Shown here piece by piece: positions 4,857 to 12,237 of a stretch of 20,210 nt of DNA. Source of the DNA: Actinomycetes bacterium (GTDB lineage Bacteria > Actinomycetota > Actinomycetes > Actinomycetales > Actinomycetaceae); contig JAEWHO010000063.1 in the NCBI GenBank assembly GCA_023387755.1, forward strand, positions 1 through 20,210, written 5' to 3'. The notes under the pieces were generated by a model. It had not been told where the DNA came from. It was given only the letters and a program-made list of their open reading frames with translations, and did no database searches. Made by a program: the position numbers and the translations under genes. Numbering within the stretch: position 1 is the first letter of the stretch; each line of letters starts with the position of its first letter.

Positions 4857-6806
4857 ATGTCTCGACCATCTGGTCCCCACACTGCCACCGTCCGTGAACT
4901 GACCCTGCGGGGAATTATCCTGGGTGGAATCATCACCCTGTTCTTCACCGCAGCCAATGTGTATCTCGGCTTAAAAGTAGGGCTCACCTTCGCGACCTCG
5001 ATCCCGGCCGCCGTCATCTCCATGGCGGTGCTGCGCTGGTTCAAGGACCATTCGGTGGTCGAAAACAATATCGTGCAGACGATCGCCTCCGCCGCTGGTA
5101 CGCTCTCCGCCATTATCTTTGTATTACCCGGGCTGGTTATCGTGGGGTGGTGGACGGGCTTCCCGTACTGGTCCACCATGACGCTGTGCGCTATCGGCGG
5201 CACCCTCGGCGTCATGTATTCCATTCCGCTGCGGCGTGCGCTCGTCACCGACTCAGACCTTCCCTACCCCGAAGGCGTCGCCGGCGCGGAAGTTCTCAAA
5301 GTCGGGGACTCCCAGGGCGGGGAAGAGGAAAATAAGCGCGGCCTGCGCGTCATTATCGTGGGGGCACTCACCTCGGTAGGATTCTCCATTTTGACGGCGC
5401 TGAAAGCCGCTGCCGGTTCCCTTTCCGCCACCTTACGCATCGGTAGCGGCGGCACCATGTTCGCCACCGGGCTCAGCTTCGCCCTCATCGGCGTCGGCCA
5501 CCTCGTGGGCCTGACCGTGGGTATTGCCATGCTCATCGGAATGGCGATCTCCTACGGCGGTCTGCTGCCGTACTTCTCCAGCGGCCGCCTGCCCGAGGGT
5601 GACGCCAGCGAAGCAATCTCCACGATCTTCGCTCAAGATGTGCGTTTTGTGGGCGCCGGTACCATCGCGATTGCCGCCGTATGGACGTTCATTAAAGTCA
5701 TCGGCCCCATTATTAAAGGGATTCGCGACGCCGCTGCATCTACGGCCAAACGCCGCGCCGGCACTGACGTGCCCGTAACCGAACGGGACCTGCCGCTCAG
5801 CATTGTTATCGGCGTGATCCTAGCGTCAATGCTCCCCATCGCTTTCATTCTCTGGCACTTCCTCCAAGGGGCCCCGATCGCACATAACACGTTTATTCTG
5901 ATCACCGTCTCGGTACTGTTTGTGCTGCTCATCGGCCTGGCAGTCGCCTCAGTGTGCGGCTATATGGCGGGACTAATCGGGGCGTCAAACAGCCCGATTT
6001 CCGGCGTCGGAATTATCGTGGTGATCGCTGCAGCACTCATTATTAAAGCCGTACACGGCGGCGATGCCAGCGAAACCACCGCACTGGTGGCCTACACGAT
6101 TTTCACTGCGGCCGTCGTCTTCGGCGTAGCCACCATTTCGAATGACAACCTCCAAGACCTCAAAACCGGTCAGCTCGTTGGCTCCACCCCGTGGAAGCAG
6201 CAGGTGGCGCTGATCATCGGCGTCGTCTTCGGTTCACTCGTCATTCCTCCGATCCTCACCTTGATGAGCAGCGCCTTTGGTTTTGTGGGTGCTCCAGGCG
6301 CCGGGCCGAATGCCCTGCCCGCGCCCCAAGCCTCCCTGATTTCCTCACTCGCCCAAGGCGTTCTGGGGGCCGACATTAACTGGGGCCTCATCGGATTGGG
6401 GGCGCTAATCGGGGCGGTAGTTATCGCCATTGATGAAACCCTGAACCGGACCACCCGCTTTGCGCTGCCGCCGCTCGCCGTCGGCATGGGCATGTACCTG
6501 CCGATGACCGCCACCCTGCTCATCCCCATCGGCGCGGCACTCGGCGTCGCGTACAACCGCTTCACCACGCGGCTACGTGACCCAGAAAAGGCGCAGCGCT
6601 TGGGCGTACTCCTGGCAACCGGCCTGATCGTCGGCGAGTCACTGTTCGGGGTGGCCTTCGCGGGCACCGTCGTGCTAGTCGGTAATGAGGAGCCGCTCGC
6701 GATTGTCGGTGATAGTTTTGCTACCCCCGCAATGGTGATTGGGATTGCCGTTTTCGCGGGTATGATCGCTGTGCTCTACCGCTGGCTGAAGGGCCAGGCG
6801 CGCTGA
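4857..6806 (+). CDS. OPT-family oligopeptide (or metal-chelate) transporter
   Basis: A 649-aa polytopic membrane protein with roughly 14-16 hydrophobic segments. It belongs to the prokaryotic OPT family: the start TLRGIILGGIITLFFTAANV, the VGLTFATSIPAAVISMAVL helix and YPEGVAGAEVLKVGD after the first loops are typical. Members are thought to use the proton gradient to import short peptides, and some plant relatives move metal chelates; the substrate here is unknown. ATG at 4857 has AAAGAAG 7 nt upstream. A 158-nt gap separates it from the metal importer, so it probably has its own promoter, although proximity leaves a shared metal theme possible. Its last 44 codons overlap the convergent HAD gene. 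Confidence 0.92.
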   Translation: MSRPSGPHTATVRELTLRGIILGGIITLFFTAANVYLGLKVGLTFATSIPAAVISMAVLRWFKDHSVVENNIVQTIASAAGTLSAIIFVLPGLVIVGWWTGFPYWSTMTLCAIGGTLGVMYSIPLRRALVTDSDLPYPEGVAGAEVLKVGDSQGGEEENKRGLRVIIVGALTSVGFSILTALKAAAGSLSATLRIGSGGTMFATGLSFALIGVGHLVGLTVGIAMLIGMAISYGGLLPYFSSGRLPEGDASEAISTIFAQDVRFVGAGTIAIAAVWTFIKVIGPIIKGIRDAAASTAKRRAGTDVPVTERDLPLSIVIGVILASMLPIAFILWHFLQGAPIAHNTFILITVSVLFVLLIGLAVASVCGYMAGLIGASNSPISGVGIIVVIAAALIIKAVHGGDASETTALVAYTIFTAAVVFGVATISNDNLQDLKTGQLVGSTPWKQQVALIIGVVFGSLVIPPILTLMSSAFGFVGAPGAGPNALPAPQASLISSLAQGVLGADINWGLIGLGALIGAVVIAIDETLNRTTRFALPPLAVGMGMYLPMTATLLIPIGAALGVAYNRFTTRLRDPEKAQRLGVLLATGLIVGESLFGVAFAGTVVLVGNEEPLAIVGDSFATPAMVIGIAVFAGMIAVLYRWLKGQAR

Positions 6807-7667
6807 CAGCCAGCTGTGCAAGACCTTAAGCACCCCGGCGTCGTCGTTACTTGGGGCGCAAAAGCGGGCGGTGGCCTGCACACTCGGGTGGGCGTTCGCC
6901 ATCGCAAATGACCATTCCACGGCTTCTAGCAGCGGCAGATCGTTGAGGTAATCGCCGAATGCCGCCACCTGCGCGGCGTCGATCGTCAGATGACTCATCA
7001 AGGTGCGTACCGCCCGCCCTTTATCGCAGGAGGCCGCAAACATATCTACCCAGTCGGGCGAGGACTGCGCCAGTGTGTAGCCGTGTAGCTCACTGCCGGC
7101 TTGCCCGTCTCCGTCCTGCTCGTCGCCGGCGCTTCTGCTTCCCATCCGTTGCGCCAGCCGCGAGTGCGCCTGCGCGGCCTGCTCGGGGGCGTAGACGGCT
7201 ACCTTTACCGGCTCCGCATCCACCTCCAGCAGGTCATCTACCGGCTCGATAGTGGCATAGTACGGGGCTGCTGCCTTCAGAAACTGTGGGTCTGTACTTT
7301 CCACATAGGCGACCTCGGGGGTACACCAAATCGCGTGGGTTCCGGCCCCGAGTTCCCGGGCATTCCCGACGACGGCGCGTGCCGCCTCCCGCGCCACGTA
7401 TTCGGCGCCAATAACGGTTCCCCGGTACATGCATACGGCGCCGTTCTCGGCGATGAAGGTGCCCAGGGACGGGAACTCGCGCTGCAAAGACGCGAGCTGC
7501 CGACCGGATGCGGGCACGAAGAGAATACCCCGGGCGGCTAGGTCCGCGATGAGGTCAGGTAGGCCCGCCGGTTGCTGGCTCTTGCTGGTGAGCAGAGTGC
7601 CGTCCATATCTGAGACGACCAGGCGAAGGTCGGCCTGGAGGAAAGTGGGCGAGACGGTGGTGGACAT
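6675..7667 (-). CDS. HAD-superfamily hydrolase (Cof-like, subclass IIB)
   Basis: A cytoplasmic phosphatase of the Cof/YidA type, which removes phosphate from small metabolites such as sugar phosphates; the substrate cannot be told. Motifs: nucleophile DMDGT (Asp20, Asp22), motif II Ser54 (PASGR), motif III Lys216 (CDKGRAV), motif IV GDYLND (Asp239, Asp243). The cap domain (about 80-205) contains a Gly/Asp/Ser-rich insert near residues 176-194. The HAD fold ends near residue 287, and residues 288-330 form a polar tail encoded wholly antisense to the last codons of the OPT gene, which suggests the original stop was lost. The ATG shares a base with the upstream stop (TAATG), so it is translated with the DUF6882-like gene. 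Confidence 0.9.
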   Translation of the reverse strand: MSTTVSPTFLQADLRLVVSDMDGTLLTSKSQQPAGLPDLIADLAARGILFVPASGRQLASLQREFPSLGTFIAENGAVCMYRGTVIGAEYVAREAARAVVGNARELGAGTHAIWCTPEVAYVESTDPQFLKAAAPYYATIEPVDDLLEVDAEPVKVAVYAPEQAAQAHSRLAQRMGSRSAGDEQDGDGQAGSELHGYTLAQSSPDWVDMFAASCDKGRAVRTLMSHLTIDAAQVAAFGDYLNDLPLLEAVEWSFAMANAHPSVQATARFCAPSNDDAGVLKVLHSWLSARLALQPAVEHSDHTRENGNPNHHCGGSKTITDNRERLLITD

Positions 7668-8617
7668 TAGCGCCCAAAGATCCGCGAGAACAGGCCCTTC
7701 TTCTTGGCCGGCTTCTCCTCGTCGCGCTGCGGCTGGGGTTGCGGAGCCGGGGCCGGGGCTGGCTCGGGTTGCGCAGCGGCGACGTCCGGTTCGGTCGCCG
7801 CTGGGGCAGGCTGCTCCGGCTCGGGCTGCGGAGGTGCAGGTTGCGCAGGTACTGGCTGGGGCTCTGGTGCGGGTTGTGTGGGAGCGGGCTGTGTGGTTTT
7901 CGGCTCTGCCGCTGCTGGAGTCTTTGCTGCCTGCCCTTGCTGTGTGGCAGTGCCAAGCGACAGTTTGATCCCGGTGATCGACCCGTTGGTAAGAGTGATA
8001 AGCGCTGCCCCGTCGCTAGCCGAGAGAGTGACGGTATCGCCGTCGTCGGTAAAACCGAAACCACGGATGGAGGCGTACTCGCGTAGGGCGCGGCGATGGT
8101 CACTCACCGGTGTCGTACTGAGAGTTTGCGCGATAACAGAGCCGAGGTTGTGAACCTGTGCCGGGCCAAGGTTGACGGGCGTATTTTCCAGCAGGAACCA
8201 CACTTCGGTGTGCGGGCCCGAGCTCACCGGATAGTGCGCCCAAATGCCGCTCACAGCTTTGGCGGCGAGTGTGAGAGCTAGAGGCAGCCACGGGGTATCT
8301 GCCAGTTCGAGCTGTTCGGTAGTGATCTCGCTGACGTCGGCGGCGCGGTCACGCACGGCCTGGGCGGTGGCGACGACCGGGGTGGGGAAGTTGTTGATAT
8401 TGTCCCATCCCCAGTGCCAGGTGTTGGACTGGGCGGAAACGGTGCCGAGCAGATGTGGACGCGTCGCAATCGCAGTAGGCGAGTCACCGTTGAAAGTAAT
8501 GGTCGGATTTTCGCTGAGATCAACTTGATAATCCGGGCTGCCGAGGGCTTCTTCGAGGGCAAGCTGGGTTTCGGCAGACATAAAGGCGGCACGGTCAACA
8601 AGAGCTGCTAGGTCCAT
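7667..8617 (-). CDS. DUF6882-like protein with Pro/Ala-rich tail
   Basis: A 316-aa protein. Residues 1 to about 210 form a globular domain with the aromatic motif TWHWGWDN (about 66-73), resembling the DUF6882 family of bacterial proteins; function unknown. Residues about 225-300 are a low-complexity Pro/Ala/Glu/Gln linker, and the end is basic and amphipathic (KKKGLFSRIFGR), a type of tail that could touch the membrane or a partner. No signal peptide is seen, so it is probably cytoplasmic. It is the first gene of a two-gene operon with the HAD hydrolase (TAATG junction). It lacks a ribosome-binding site, and a -10 box lies 7 nt before the ATG, fitting a leaderless transcript. Confidence 0.75.
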   Translation of the reverse strand: MDLAALVDRAAFMSAETQLALEEALGSPDYQVDLSENPTITFNGDSPTAIATRPHLLGTVSAQSNTWHWGWDNINNFPTPVVATAQAVRDRAADVSEITTEQLELADTPWLPLALTLAAKAVSGIWAHYPVSSGPHTEVWFLLENTPVNLGPAQVHNLGSVIAQTLSTTPVSDHRRALREYASIRGFGFTDDGDTVTLSASDGAALITLTNGSITGIKLSLGTATQQGQAAKTPAAAEPKTTQPAPTQPAPEPQPVPAQPAPPQPEPEQPAPAATEPDVAAAQPEPAPAPAPQPQPQRDEEKPAKKKGLFSRIFGR

Positions 8618-8624
8618 ATTTATC

Positions 8625-8630
8625 AGTGTA
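8625..8630 (-). promoter_or_regulatory. -10 box of a probable leaderless promoter
   Basis: TACACT on the minus strand (8630 to 8625) ends 7 nt before the ATG at 8617. Transcription would begin at or beside the start codon, in line with the missing ribosome-binding site. No convincing -35 box is seen. Confidence 0.4.
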
Positions 8631-8677
8631 GTAGGTGGCGAAGTGGCCTGGGTGGTGCGGTGCCCGGGTAACAGGCA

Positions 8678-8860
8678 GCGCCCCGACCCAGGGAGGAAGG
8701 GTCGGGGCGCCTCACCAGTCTGGACGGCTCGCGGAGTGAGACGATCCGTCCTGTCCGTCTTTCCCCTCAGTCAGACGGCCTATCCATGCGACCGGAACGA
8801 CGCCATGTCTCATCGTTCCTCAAGGCGATTCCAGCGGGTTTTGCCTCGCTGTTTGCCTTG
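8678..8860. ncRNA. Putative structured RNA element (five consecutive hairpins)
   Basis: The gene-free gap between divergent genes contains a chain of hairpins: H1 GCGCCCCGACCC/GGGTCGGGGCGC (8678-8689/8699-8710, perfect 12 bp); H2 GGACGG/CCGTCC (8722-8727/8746-8751) with inner CTC/GAG; H3 CCGTCT/AGACGG (8755-8760/8773-8778); H4 GGAACGA/TCGTTCC (8794-8800/8813-8819); H5 CAAGGC/GCCTTG (8821-8826/8855-8860) with inner CAGCG/CGCTG. The H2 loop (TGAGAC) and H4 loop (GTCTCA) are complementary, allowing a kissing contact, and the repeated GACGG/CCGTC pieces allow alternative pairings between H2 and H3. Strand is not determined. I cannot match it to 6S RNA, tmRNA, SRP RNA, RNase P RNA or a known riboswitch. 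Existence of the stems is certain; that it is an RNA gene is inference. Confidence 0.45.
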
Positions 8861-8890
8861 TGACTATTACTTTGCTGCCTGAACCTTGGA

Positions 8891-8936
8891 GGAAGCTGAA
8901 AACGCTTCCAAAGTCCGCTGCGAGTTTTTCGCTCGC
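8891..8936. other. Two further hairpins upstream of the MFS gene
   Basis: GGAAGC/GCTTCC (8891-8896/8904-8909) and GCGAG/CTCGC (8920-8924/8932-8936, loop TTTTTCG). They follow the five-hairpin chain and precede the probable promoter. The first could end a plus-strand RNA from the preceding region, although no long T-run follows it. Confidence 0.35.
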
Positions 8937-8954
8937 GCCGTAGCGTGGCAGAAT
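8927..8954 (+). promoter_or_regulatory. Probable promoter of the MFS gene (extended -10)
   Basis: TG-G-CAGAAT (8946-8954) is an extended -10 element of a type often seen in actinobacteria; TTTCGC (8927-8932) is a weak -35 candidate at 16 bp. It would give a leader of about 48 nt before the ATG at 9009. Confidence 0.4.
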
Positions 8955-9008
8955 GACGGCGTATTAAAACGCGTAAATCCCGCTATTTGGGCCGCAGTGA
9001 GGAGCGTA

Positions 9009-10283
9009 ATGTCGAGCGGATCACCCCGCGTCGGTCTGTTGGCTGGCTACCGAGATTTGTTCTCCCTATCCGGCCACGCTTTTGTCATCGTTGGTTTCAT
9101 TGCCCGCCTGCCCCTGGCGATGGCCCAGATGGGCATTTTGCTTATGGTCACCGCTGCCACCGACTCCTACACCGCCGGCGGTACCTGCGCTGGGGCGCTC
9201 GCAATTGCCAACGCGGTGGGAGCCCCGATGGCGGGAGCGCTGACCGATCGTATCGGGCAACGCAACGTCGTCGTCGTGCAATCGCTGGCCTCCGGGATAG
9301 GGCTGGCGGTGCTGGTGTTCCTCACCCGCGCGGGCTACGCCTGGCCCCTGCTCGCCGCCGGGGCCGCGGCCGCCGGATTTTTCCTTCCCCAAATCGGCAC
9401 CCTCGCGCGCATTCGTTGGCGGGAGATCGTCACGCACGACGGCGAGATTAACCGACGCCGACTAAACGTGGCATTCTCCTGGGAAGGTGCGGGCGACGAA
9501 GCCAGTTTCGTGCTCGGGCCGGCAACGGTCGGTGTAATTACCGCGATCCTGTCTGCCCAGGTAGCGGTGCTGACCGCCGCGATTATTGTGCTGATATTTG
9601 GGCTGGCGTTCGCGCTGCATCCCACGGCGCGGCTCGTGCCCGGCCACGCCGGGGCAAGTAACAGCGGGGCCCGCGCTATATCGACCATTGCCGGGCTCAT
9701 GATTGCCTGCCAGTTCCTAGTGGGCACCATGTTCGGCTCCGTACAGACGGGGACCGCGGTATTGGCGCGCTCGGCGGGGCATGACGGCGCGGCCGGGCTG
9801 CTGCACGGGCTACTCGGGCTGGGGTCGGCAATTGCCGGCTTGGCGCTCGCGGCACTACCGGAGCGATTCAGCTACCCCCAGCGCGCGCGGGTGTTTTCTG
9901 TGGCACTGCTAGTATTGGCCCTGCCGCTGCTGCTGGTTCATTCGCTCGGCACTCTGGCACTGGTACTCGCCGCGATGGGATTTGCTATCGCGCCCTTGAT
10001 GATCACGAATTTCTCGGTTGTAGAGCAGGTAACCCCGCCGACGCGCCTGGGCGCAGTCATGACCATCTTGGCTGCGATTACTGGCCTCGGGTATGCGGCC
10101 GGATCGTCGACGGCGGGGCGACTCGCCGACTGGGGCCTGACCGCCGTGGTTAACGGGCATGTACTCGGCGGCTACTCGCCCGCCTTCGCGGTGACGATCG
10201 TGGGTGCGTGCCTGGCGGCGGTAGTCTCCTTCGCGGCCGCCCACATGCTTGGGCGGTGGCACCGCACTGCGGGGGAGTTTTAG
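9009..10283 (+). CDS. Major facilitator superfamily (MFS) transporter
   Basis: A 424-aa inner-membrane transporter with about 12 hydrophobic segments. The MFS motif A GALTDRIGQRN lies in the loop after the second helix (about residues 76-86), and the two six-helix halves are separated by a polar linker around residue 210. The substrate cannot be inferred; the drug-efflux type (DHA1-like) is plausible. I chose ATG at 9009 because of the GAGGAG site 5 nt upstream and because helix 1 begins soon after. A longer TTG-started frame from 8886 would run through hairpins and the promoter. It appears to be a single-gene unit, followed by the start of a compositionally different cassette. Confidence 0.88.
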   Translation: MSSGSPRVGLLAGYRDLFSLSGHAFVIVGFIARLPLAMAQMGILLMVTAATDSYTAGGTCAGALAIANAVGAPMAGALTDRIGQRNVVVVQSLASGIGLAVLVFLTRAGYAWPLLAAGAAAAGFFLPQIGTLARIRWREIVTHDGEINRRRLNVAFSWEGAGDEASFVLGPATVGVITAILSAQVAVLTAAIIVLIFGLAFALHPTARLVPGHAGASNSGARAISTIAGLMIACQFLVGTMFGSVQTGTAVLARSAGHDGAAGLLHGLLGLGSAIAGLALAALPERFSYPQRARVFSVALLVLALPLLLVHSLGTLALVLAAMGFAIAPLMITNFSVVEQVTPPTRLGAVMTILAAITGLGYAAGSSTAGRLADWGLTAVVNGHVLGGYSPAFAVTIVGACLAAVVSFAAAHMLGRWHRTAGEF

Positions 10284-10289
10284 CGCTCC

Positions 10290-10298
10290 TGGTAGAAT
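10290..10298 (+). promoter_or_regulatory. Possible extended -10 promoter after the MFS gene
   Basis: TG-G-TAGAAT (10290-10298) just after the MFS stop resembles an extended -10 element. Transcription from here would give a leader of about 175 nt for the XRE-ImmA-PIN operon. No matching -35 is seen, and the rest of the gap (10299-10440) shows no gene. Confidence 0.25.
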
Positions 10299-10440
10299 TG
10301 TTAATCGCCCGTCTGAGCAGCAGTAGCAGCCGGTGCGCCCCGATCTGCTTGCGCCAAGCGGAGCGCCGCGAAAGTGGATCGCGCTATGTGTCCTCTTTCA
10401 AACTGGAATCTCTGGCGGCAATGTTGTGCGCAGCATAGTA

Positions 10441-10465
10441 TGAATACGAACAGGGTATATATTCA
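10441..10465 (+). promoter_or_regulatory. Candidate promoter/operator of the XRE-ImmA-PIN operon
   Basis: TATATT (10458-10463) is a good -10 box 17 nt before the ATG at 10481. The inverted repeat TGAATA/TATTCA (10441-10446 and 10460-10465) overlaps it, and GTATGAATAC (10438-10447) is a further small palindrome. An XRE protein controlling its own operon would be expected to bind such a dyad; this is inference from position. Confidence 0.45.
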
Positions 10466-10480
10466 GAACGGGTGAGGGCA

Positions 10481-10816
10481 ATGGAGCTAGATAAGTACAC
10501 CGCCCAGGTGGGAGCCCGGGTGAAAAAATTCCGCGATATTTGCGGCATGCAGCAGAGTGACCTCGCGGAGCGGGCAGGAGTTTCCCAAGCCACCGTTTCC
10601 CGTATTGAGCGTGGTACGGGAGTTGTGGATGGAGCTGTAGCTCTCCGCTTGTCTGCCGCACTGGGGGTAGGACTCGAGGCATTGATCGGTCCGGCGATGA
10701 TGGAATCCGAAGTTGTCGCTGCGGCTCGCCCAGGTGCTGATACGGCTGGGATGGTAGAAATGCGGAGAGTGGCACGAGAGTATTTGGCTGACCTTCGTCG
10801 AGTGTCGCGCTCGTGA
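10481..10816 (+). CDS. XRE-family transcriptional regulator (first gene of the XRE-ImmA-PIN operon)
   Basis: A 111-aa DNA-binding protein. The Cro/C1-type HTH occupies about residues 9-65, with the core QQSDLAERAGVSQATVSRIE (24-43). A short C-terminal region (about 70-111), rich in Arg and Glu, is probably a helical partner-binding or dimerisation segment. ATG at 10481 follows GAGGG closely; an in-frame GTG at 10472 has no ribosome-binding site. Its TGA overlaps the next GTG (GTGA), so it is coupled to the ImmA-like peptidase. In the ICEBs1 ImmR/ImmA pair the peptidase cleaves the XRE repressor, and XRE-COG2856 pairs have also been proposed as toxin-antitoxin modules. It probably represses its own operon. 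Confidence 0.88.
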   Translation: MELDKYTAQVGARVKKFRDICGMQQSDLAERAGVSQATVSRIERGTGVVDGAVALRLSAALGVGLEALIGPAMMESEVVAAARPGADTAGMVEMRRVAREYLADLRRVSRS

Positions 10817-11598
10817 GCGGGGAGACTGAGGGCCGGCAAGCAGCCGAGCGATTCCGCGTCGAACATCAGTTGGGGACCGCGCCGATCTCGGATATTAACG
10901 ACCTGGCCGACTATATTGGCGTTGATATTGTCTACGTCAATGCGGCCGATAGTGAGCACGGTTTGCTCGCTAAGGACACCCGTTCGGGGGCTTCCGTAAT
11001 TGTGGCTAATGGTGGTCTTCCGGTGGCGCGGTTGCGATCAACAATTGCCCATGAGGTGTGCCATTATCTGCATGATGAAGATTTGGGAATGCACGATGAA
11101 TTCCTGTATACCAGCGCATCTGAAACTAGAGCGAACGCTTTTGCGCGGCACCTCTTGCTGCCGCTGAAGGCGGTCAGAGAAGCTCGGAAGGCGTGTTCAG
11201 AGCTCAACAACGAAGAACTTTTGAACTGGTGTGTGCGGCGCTACCGAGTTTCTCCTGAAATTGCTGCTTACCAGCTAAATAACACGAAGATCATTGGTGA
11301 TGAAGAGTGCGCGGAACTGAAAAAATATCGCACGAGAGATCTGGCAATTCGCTATGGGTGGAGGCAAGAGTTAGACGATCATAGTTCTGACGAATCCAGG
11401 CAGCGTGGGGGCACTAGGTTAAAGGAGCTGGCGACACGCGCATATTTGGAGGGACGGCTCCCAGCCCAAGAATTGGCGGCCATTACCGGGCTTTCGTTGG
11501 ACGTCATTACGAGTGATCTCGCGAGCCCGGCGTGTCCGTTACGTGCGGACACCGACGAGGACGATCTGAGTAACGACGATCTCTCGGACCTTCTATGA
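10813..11598 (+). CDS. ImmA/IrrE-family metallopeptidase with C-terminal HTH-like extension
   Basis: A 261-aa cytoplasmic zinc peptidase of the ImmA/IrrE family (COG2856, formerly DUF955). The motif is IAHEVCHYLHDE with His80, Glu81 and His84; the third ligand is probably Glu104 in SASETRANAFARHLLLP, the typical second motif. Substrates in known cases are XRE repressors, here presumably the product of the gene just upstream. After the family domain, residues about 190-261 form an extension: a second HTH-like stretch (LPAQELAAITGLSLDVITSD) and a very acidic end (DTDEDDLSNDDLSDLL). That tail may bind the basic PIN protein or the regulator. GTG start in a GTGA overlap; the ATGA overlap at the end couples the PIN gene. 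Family call secure; the role of the tail is speculative. Confidence 0.9.
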   Translation: MSGETEGRQAAERFRVEHQLGTAPISDINDLADYIGVDIVYVNAADSEHGLLAKDTRSGASVIVANGGLPVARLRSTIAHEVCHYLHDEDLGMHDEFLYTSASETRANAFARHLLLPLKAVREARKACSELNNEELLNWCVRRYRVSPEIAAYQLNNTKIIGDEECAELKKYRTRDLAIRYGWRQELDDHSSDESRQRGGTRLKELATRAYLEGRLPAQELAAITGLSLDVITSDLASPACPLRADTDEDDLSNDDLSDLL

Positions 11599-12209
11599 CC
11601 CTTATTATTGACGCTAGTTCTTGCATTCACTTTCTTGCTGCCGGCCAGCAGAATATTCTTATCCAGTTCGCAGCAAAGCTCAATGCAAAATTGGCTGTCA
11701 GTGAGTGCGTCAATGAGGAAATCAAGCGCACGCTGGAAACGCGTAAATTTGTACGCACGGGAGGATTGAAGCGGTGGAACTCAATGTCCTCCCGGGTTCA
11801 GCTTCTATCCGACGAGCTCAACCGGAGTTCCGCACTGCACCAGGCTCTTATAGACCTTCACAACAGTGACAGCCGCGCTAACTCGTCGCTAAATCAGCGG
11901 CTGACGGAGAGTAGAGACCTCGGAGAATTCCTGTCAGTCGGTCACGCGCTCAAGTTCGCTCGCGAAGGCGTGACCGTTATTGTTGTTGTTGATGATAGAT
12001 ACGGTCGCAAACTTGTGAAGAATGCGCAGCAAATACTGAGGATTGAGGGCGGCTCTGCACGCAATATTAGATTGGCCGATACGCGGCTTTTAGTTGAGAC
12101 GTCAGAGCCACAATGGCGCAGCCGAAAGGATCGTGCTCAGACTGTAACAGTGGCTGAGGTGATTGCAGACATGGAGAGGTTTGGCGACACCATTCCAGAT
12201 TGGTCCTGA
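11595..12209 (+). CDS. PIN-like domain nuclease (third gene of the XRE-ImmA-PIN operon)
   Basis: A 204-aa protein with the layout of a PIN-domain RNase. Acidic residues fall in the four expected places: Asp6 (LIIDASS), Glu41/Glu42 (VNEEI), Asp108-Leu-Gly-Glu111 (RDLGEFLSVGHAL, the usual D-x-GE element), and Asp133/Asp134 (VVVDDRYGR). Such nucleases use Mg or Mn to cut RNA and are common toxins. It is longer than VapC toxins (about 130 aa), having a Ser/Asn-rich helical insert (about 60-105) and a C-terminal segment after 150. The start overlaps the peptidase stop (ATGA). The stop is 28 nt from the convergent pmt gene, so the operon ends here. A nuclease as effector fits the context; activity is not shown. 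Confidence 0.78.
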   Translation: MTLIIDASSCIHFLAAGQQNILIQFAAKLNAKLAVSECVNEEIKRTLETRKFVRTGGLKRWNSMSSRVQLLSDELNRSSALHQALIDLHNSDSRANSSLNQRLTESRDLGEFLSVGHALKFAREGVTVIVVVDDRYGRKLVKNAQQILRIEGGSARNIRLADTRLLVETSEPQWRSRKDRAQTVTVAEVIADMERFGDTIPDWS

Positions 12210-12237
12210 TGCCAAAATAGGGCGTTGGCAGGAGGGG

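Noticed and set aside
7704..8153. Gly/Cys/Ala-rich plus-strand frames opposite the DUF6882-like gene
   Set aside because: The repetitive translation is the antisense of the Pro/Ala codons in the real minus-strand gene.
8643..8882. Plus-strand reading frame across the hairpin chain
   Set aside because: Low-complexity translation with no ribosome-binding site and no family resemblance; base pairing explains the region better.
8886..9008. Longer TTG-started form of the MFS protein (41 extra residues)
   Set aside because: The stretch is not hydrophobic, runs through two hairpins and a probable promoter, and a good ribosome-binding site lies before ATG 9009.
10284..10440. Possible small gene or RNA between MFS and the XRE operon
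   Set aside because: Only weak short stems and no ribosome-binding site with an open frame; nothing supportable beyond a possible extended -10.
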